From Anaerolineales bacterium (lineage in GTDB: Bacteria; Chloroflexota; Anaerolineae; Anaerolineales; DRMV01), in NCBI GenBank assembly GCA_026985785.1, contig JALSPT010000245.1:1-6911 (forward strand): DNA of 6,911 bases, written 5' to 3'. Positions 4,840 to 6,911 of the stretch are shown in pieces. The first letter of the stretch is position 1, and each line of letters opens with the position of its first letter. The notes beneath the pieces are model-generated. The model was not told the DNA's origin and searched no databases. It saw only the letters and a program-made list of their open reading frames with translations. A program made the translations under genes and the position numbers.

Positions 4840-5882
4840 GCAAGCAAATTTGGGCTTACATCGACCATTTCAAAGGCGAAGCGTTGACCCCCTCCTGGGA
4901 GGCCGTGGGTGCCGCCCGGATGTTGGCCGAAAAACTCGGCGGCGAAGCGACGGCGGTGGTGCTGGGCAACGGCATGGACGCGGTAGTGCAGCAGGCGTTT
5001 GCCTATGGCGCGGAGAAGGTGGTGCTGGTGGACGACCCCGCCCTGGCCGACTATCGCCCTGAACCCTACACCGACGCGTTGGTCAAAGCGGCAGGCGAAA
5101 GCGCGCCGGCGGTCATCCTGTTCCCCACCACGACGCGCGGGCGCGAACTGGCCGCGATGGCCGGGGCGGCGCTGGATGCCGGCGTGATTGCCGACATCAT
5201 CGAAATGGACGTCGTGGACGGCCAGATCGTCACCACCCGCCCGGTGTACGCGGGCAAACTGCTGGCCAAAGCCGTGGCCGAAGGCGAGCCGCAGATCATC
5301 ACCCTGCGGGTGCGCGCCTTTGCCAAGCCAGAGCCCGACGCCAGCCGCAGCGGCGAGGTGGTCAAAGTGGATGCCGGCCTCGACGAAAGCGCCGTCGCCA
5401 CCAAAGTGGTGGAATACGCCACCACCGAGGGCGGCGTCAGCCTGACCGAGGCGGCCATCATCGTCTCCGGCGGACGCGGCGTGTCCAACAACCCCGACCT
5501 GACCCCGCCGCCCGACATCACCGACGAAAACGAAATCGAAATCTGGCGCGGCAAACAGGGCTTCAAATTGATCGGCGAACTGGCCGAAACCTTAGGCGCG
5601 GCCGTCGGTGCCAGCCGCGCCGCGGTGGACGCCGGTTACATCCCTTACGACCATCAGGTGGGGCAAACCGGCAAGGTGGTTTCGCCCGACCTGTACATCG
5701 CCTGCGGCATCTCCGGCGCCATCCAGCATCAGGCCGGAATGCGCAACAGCAAGATCATCGTGGCCATCAACACCGACCCCGAAGCGCCGATCTTCAAACT
5801 GGCCCGCTATGGCGTGGTCGGCGATTTGTGGAAGATCGTACCGGCGCTCAACGAAGCCTTCAAGAAGAAGTTGGGCAAATAG
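4836..5882 (+). CDS. etfA: Electron transfer flavoprotein subunit alpha with an internal insertion
   Basis: This 348-residue protein carries the electron-transferring FAD. The N-terminal domain (1 to about 195) has FPTTTRGRELAAMAGAALDAG (96-116) and RPVYAGKLLAK (135-145). The FAD domain has SGGRG (211-215), GASRAAVDAG (258-267), GQTGK (276-280), and the EtfA signature PDLYIACGISGAIQH...AIN (284-312). By comparison with human ETF, Ser260, Arg261, Thr279, His298 and Asn312 match the FAD-contacting Ser248, Arg249, Thr266, His286 and Asn300. The C-terminus is classical. Between SGGRG and FKLI there are 27 residues (216-242) where human EtfA has six; the extra stretch is proline- and acid-rich with a tryptophan. 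The ATG overlaps the etfB stop, with GGAG at 4824-4827 inside etfB. Two hairpins follow the stop. Confidence 0.95.
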   Translation: MSKQIWAYIDHFKGEALTPSWEAVGAARMLAEKLGGEATAVVLGNGMDAVVQQAFAYGAEKVVLVDDPALADYRPEPYTDALVKAAGESAPAVILFPTTTRGRELAAMAGAALDAGVIADIIEMDVVDGQIVTTRPVYAGKLLAKAVAEGEPQIITLRVRAFAKPEPDASRSGEVVKVDAGLDESAVATKVVEYATTEGGVSLTEAAIIVSGGRGVSNNPDLTPPPDITDENEIEIWRGKQGFKLIGELAETLGAAVGASRAAVDAGYIPYDHQVGQTGKVVSPDLYIACGISGAIQHQAGMRNSKIIVAINTDPEAPIFKLARYGVVGDLWKIVPALNEAFKKKLGK

Positions 5883-5910
5883 CGCCCTGGCGGGCAGCGC
5901 TCAGGGCGCT
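5881..5910 (+). terminator. Hairpin overlapping the etfA stop codon
   Basis: AGCGCCCTG (5881-5889) and CAGGGCGCT (5902-5910) form a perfect 9-bp stem with a 12-base loop. The left arm includes the last two bases of the TAG stop. No T tract follows, so it is more likely an mRNA 3'-end or pausing structure than a full intrinsic terminator. Confidence 0.45.
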
Positions 5911-5934
5911 GTCGTTGATGGGCTTCGATTTCCC

Positions 5935-5967
5935 GCAGGGGCGCACGCTGGTGTGCCCCTGCTTTCT
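5935..5967 (+). terminator. Probable intrinsic terminator of etfBA
   Basis: A 12-bp stem (5935-5946 with 5951-5962, including one G-U pair) closes a GCTG loop and is followed by TTTCT. The stem is very GC-rich and the U tract short. Its tail runs directly into the -10 region of the next promoter, leaving almost no spacer between the two transcription units. Confidence 0.7.
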
Positions 5968-5975
5968 GCTATAAT
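5967..5975 (+). promoter_or_regulatory. Extended -10 promoter of the AOR-family gene
   Basis: TGC followed by TATAAT (5970-5975) is a perfect extended -10 element. The usual -35 position (about 5947-5952) falls in the loop and right arm of the preceding terminator hairpin and has no consensus. Transcription would start near 5982, giving a leader of about 40 bases. Confidence 0.65.
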
Positions 5976-6021
5976 TACCGTGGCGGTCCCCCAGTCCATT
6001 CTTTCAGGAGGAGGTTTCCCA

Positions 6022-6911
6022 ATGGCCATAGCCGTGGAAGAACTGAAGCAGGCCCATAAAGTCCTGGCCGAGTACACTTACGAACTGCGCCCCGTGGAGC
6101 GCGGGTATGCCAATCGCACCCTCTACATCAATTTGGATGATTACACCATCAAAGAAAAGCCGGTCACGCCGGAAATGAAAGAACGCTTCACCGGCGGCAA
6201 GGGCTTTGCCCTTTGGCTGCTGTGGAACGCAGTCAAGGACGACACCCAATGGGACGACCCGGAAAACGAACTCCTCATCGCCAGCGGGCCGATTTCCGGC
6301 AACACCGCCTACCCCGGCTCCGGCAAATCCACGGTGGTCTTCATTTCGCCATTGACCAAGCAAGTGGTGGACAGCAACGTCGGCGGCTATTTCGGCCCTT
6401 ACATGAAGTTCTCCGGCTTCGATGTGTTGGAGATTCAGGGCAAGGCCAAAGAAGACGTCATCATTTTCATCGACGGCGACACGGGCAAGGTAACCATCGA
6501 AGCCGCGCCGCTGGAGGCACTGGACACCTACGAACTCAAAGAGCAACTCGCCGAGATGTACAAAGGCGATAGCAAGAAAGGCAAACTGGCCATCTCGACC
6601 ATCACCGCGGGGCCCGGCGCGGAGCATTCGTGGTACGGCGCGCTGAACTTCAGTTGGTACGACGTCCGCCGGAAAGAGATGCGGGTGAAGCAAGCAGCGC
6701 GTGGCGGCTCGGCGACCGTCTTCCGCGACAAGAAAATCAAGGGCATCGTGGTGCGCTTCAGCAACCTGCGCGGCGACCTGAACAACCCGGCAGATATGTC
6801 GTTGGTCAAGAAAGCAGGCAAGCGCATCAACAAGGAAATTTGGGAACTGGACGACAAACAAAACCAGATGCGCAAAGTCGGCACGCCTTACCTGGTCGAA
6901 ATCATGGACCA
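6022..6911 (+). CDS. Aldehyde:ferredoxin oxidoreductase family protein (tungsten enzyme), N-terminal part, cut by window edge
   Basis: 296 codons are visible with no stop, and the frame runs off the right edge. The family holds a tungsten bis-pterin and a [4Fe-4S] cluster and interconverts aldehydes and acids with ferredoxin. Compared with Pyrococcus AOR as remembered, the matching stretches are YANRTLYINLDD (29-40), FTGGKGFALWLLWN (56-69), ENELLIASGPISG (81-93), STVVFISPLT (103-112), NVGGYFGPYMKFSGFDVLEIQGKA (119-142), ARGGSATVFRDKKIKGIVV (226-244) and KVGTPYLVEIMD (285-296). The pterin-binding N-terminal domain is therefore present, and the cluster cysteines would lie beyond the window. It is divergent, with about 25 extra residues at the N-terminus and a segment 8 residues longer before RGG (202-226, rich in Trp/Tyr/Arg). 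The ATG is supported by AGGAGGAGG seven bases upstream (6006-6014). It has its own promoter, so it is a unit separate from but adjacent to etfBA. Confidence 0.88.
   Translation, partial: MAIAVEELKQAHKVLAEYTYELRPVERGYANRTLYINLDDYTIKEKPVTPEMKERFTGGKGFALWLLWNAVKDDTQWDDPENELLIASGPISGNTAYPGSGKSTVVFISPLTKQVVDSNVGGYFGPYMKFSGFDVLEIQGKAKEDVIIFIDGDTGKVTIEAAPLEALDTYELKEQLAEMYKGDSKKGKLAISTITAGPGAEHSWYGALNFSWYDVRRKEMRVKQAARGGSATVFRDKKIKGIVVRFSNLRGDLNNPADMSLVKKAGKRINKEIWELDDKQNQMRKVGTPYLVEIMD

Noticed and set aside
5066..5566. Minus-strand open frame of 166 residues
   Set aside because: Antisense shadow of etfA, serine/threonine/alanine-rich, without motifs.
6004..6861. Minus-strand open frame of 285 residues
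   Set aside because: Antisense to the AOR-family gene, which has clear family motifs, a strong ribosome binding site and a promoter.

Overview
The window looks like a stretch of a GC-rich bacterial chromosome. The best guess is a member of the Chloroflexota (Anaerolineae-like). That placement is an inference from gene content: a PyrF-PyrE fusion with the decarboxylase first, a small lipoprotein carrying a DNFSDPTSGW-type motif, a tungsten aldehyde oxidoreductase beside acyl-CoA dehydrogenase and ETF genes, and a heptanucleotide repeat between genes. No alignment could be run to confirm it.

Layout. Positions 1-164 hold a compact tRNA-Pro(GGG) unit with a near-consensus promoter, encoded CCA, and an intrinsic terminator whose stem begins on the last base of CCA. 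Positions 259-2438 hold two minus-strand genes: a lipoprotein gene (1755-2438), then the bifunctional pyrimidine gene pyrF-pyrE (259-1686). The 68-base gap between them contains a strong GC hairpin close to the pyrFE ribosome binding site. Positions 2439-2723 are a divergent regulatory region with an outward-facing promoter on each strand, a 9-bp inverted repeat lying between them, and a folded leader on the lipoprotein side. Positions 2724-5882 hold, on the plus strand, an acyl-CoA dehydrogenase, a repeat-bearing gap of 133 bases, and then etfB and etfA overlapping by 4 bases. Positions 5883-6021 hold two hairpins and a promoter. From 6022 to the right edge runs the N-terminal half of an aldehyde:ferredoxin oxidoreductase (AOR) family gene, cut by the window.

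How the genes may work together. The acyl-CoA dehydrogenase would pass electrons from an acyl-CoA to the FAD of the ETF encoded just downstream. The AOR-family enzyme would exchange electrons between an aldehyde/acid pair and ferredoxin. Side by side they suggest an anaerobic acyl-CoA or aldehyde (amino-acid, fatty-acid or aromatic) oxidation module, but the substrate cannot be read from this sequence. The pyrimidine gene and the tRNA are housekeeping. The most unusual points are the roughly 21-residue insertion in EtfA, the divergent AOR, the GGGTATT/AATACCC repeat with G-quadruplex potential ahead of etfB, the competing hairpins in the lipoprotein leader, and the terminator that abuts the AOR promoter.
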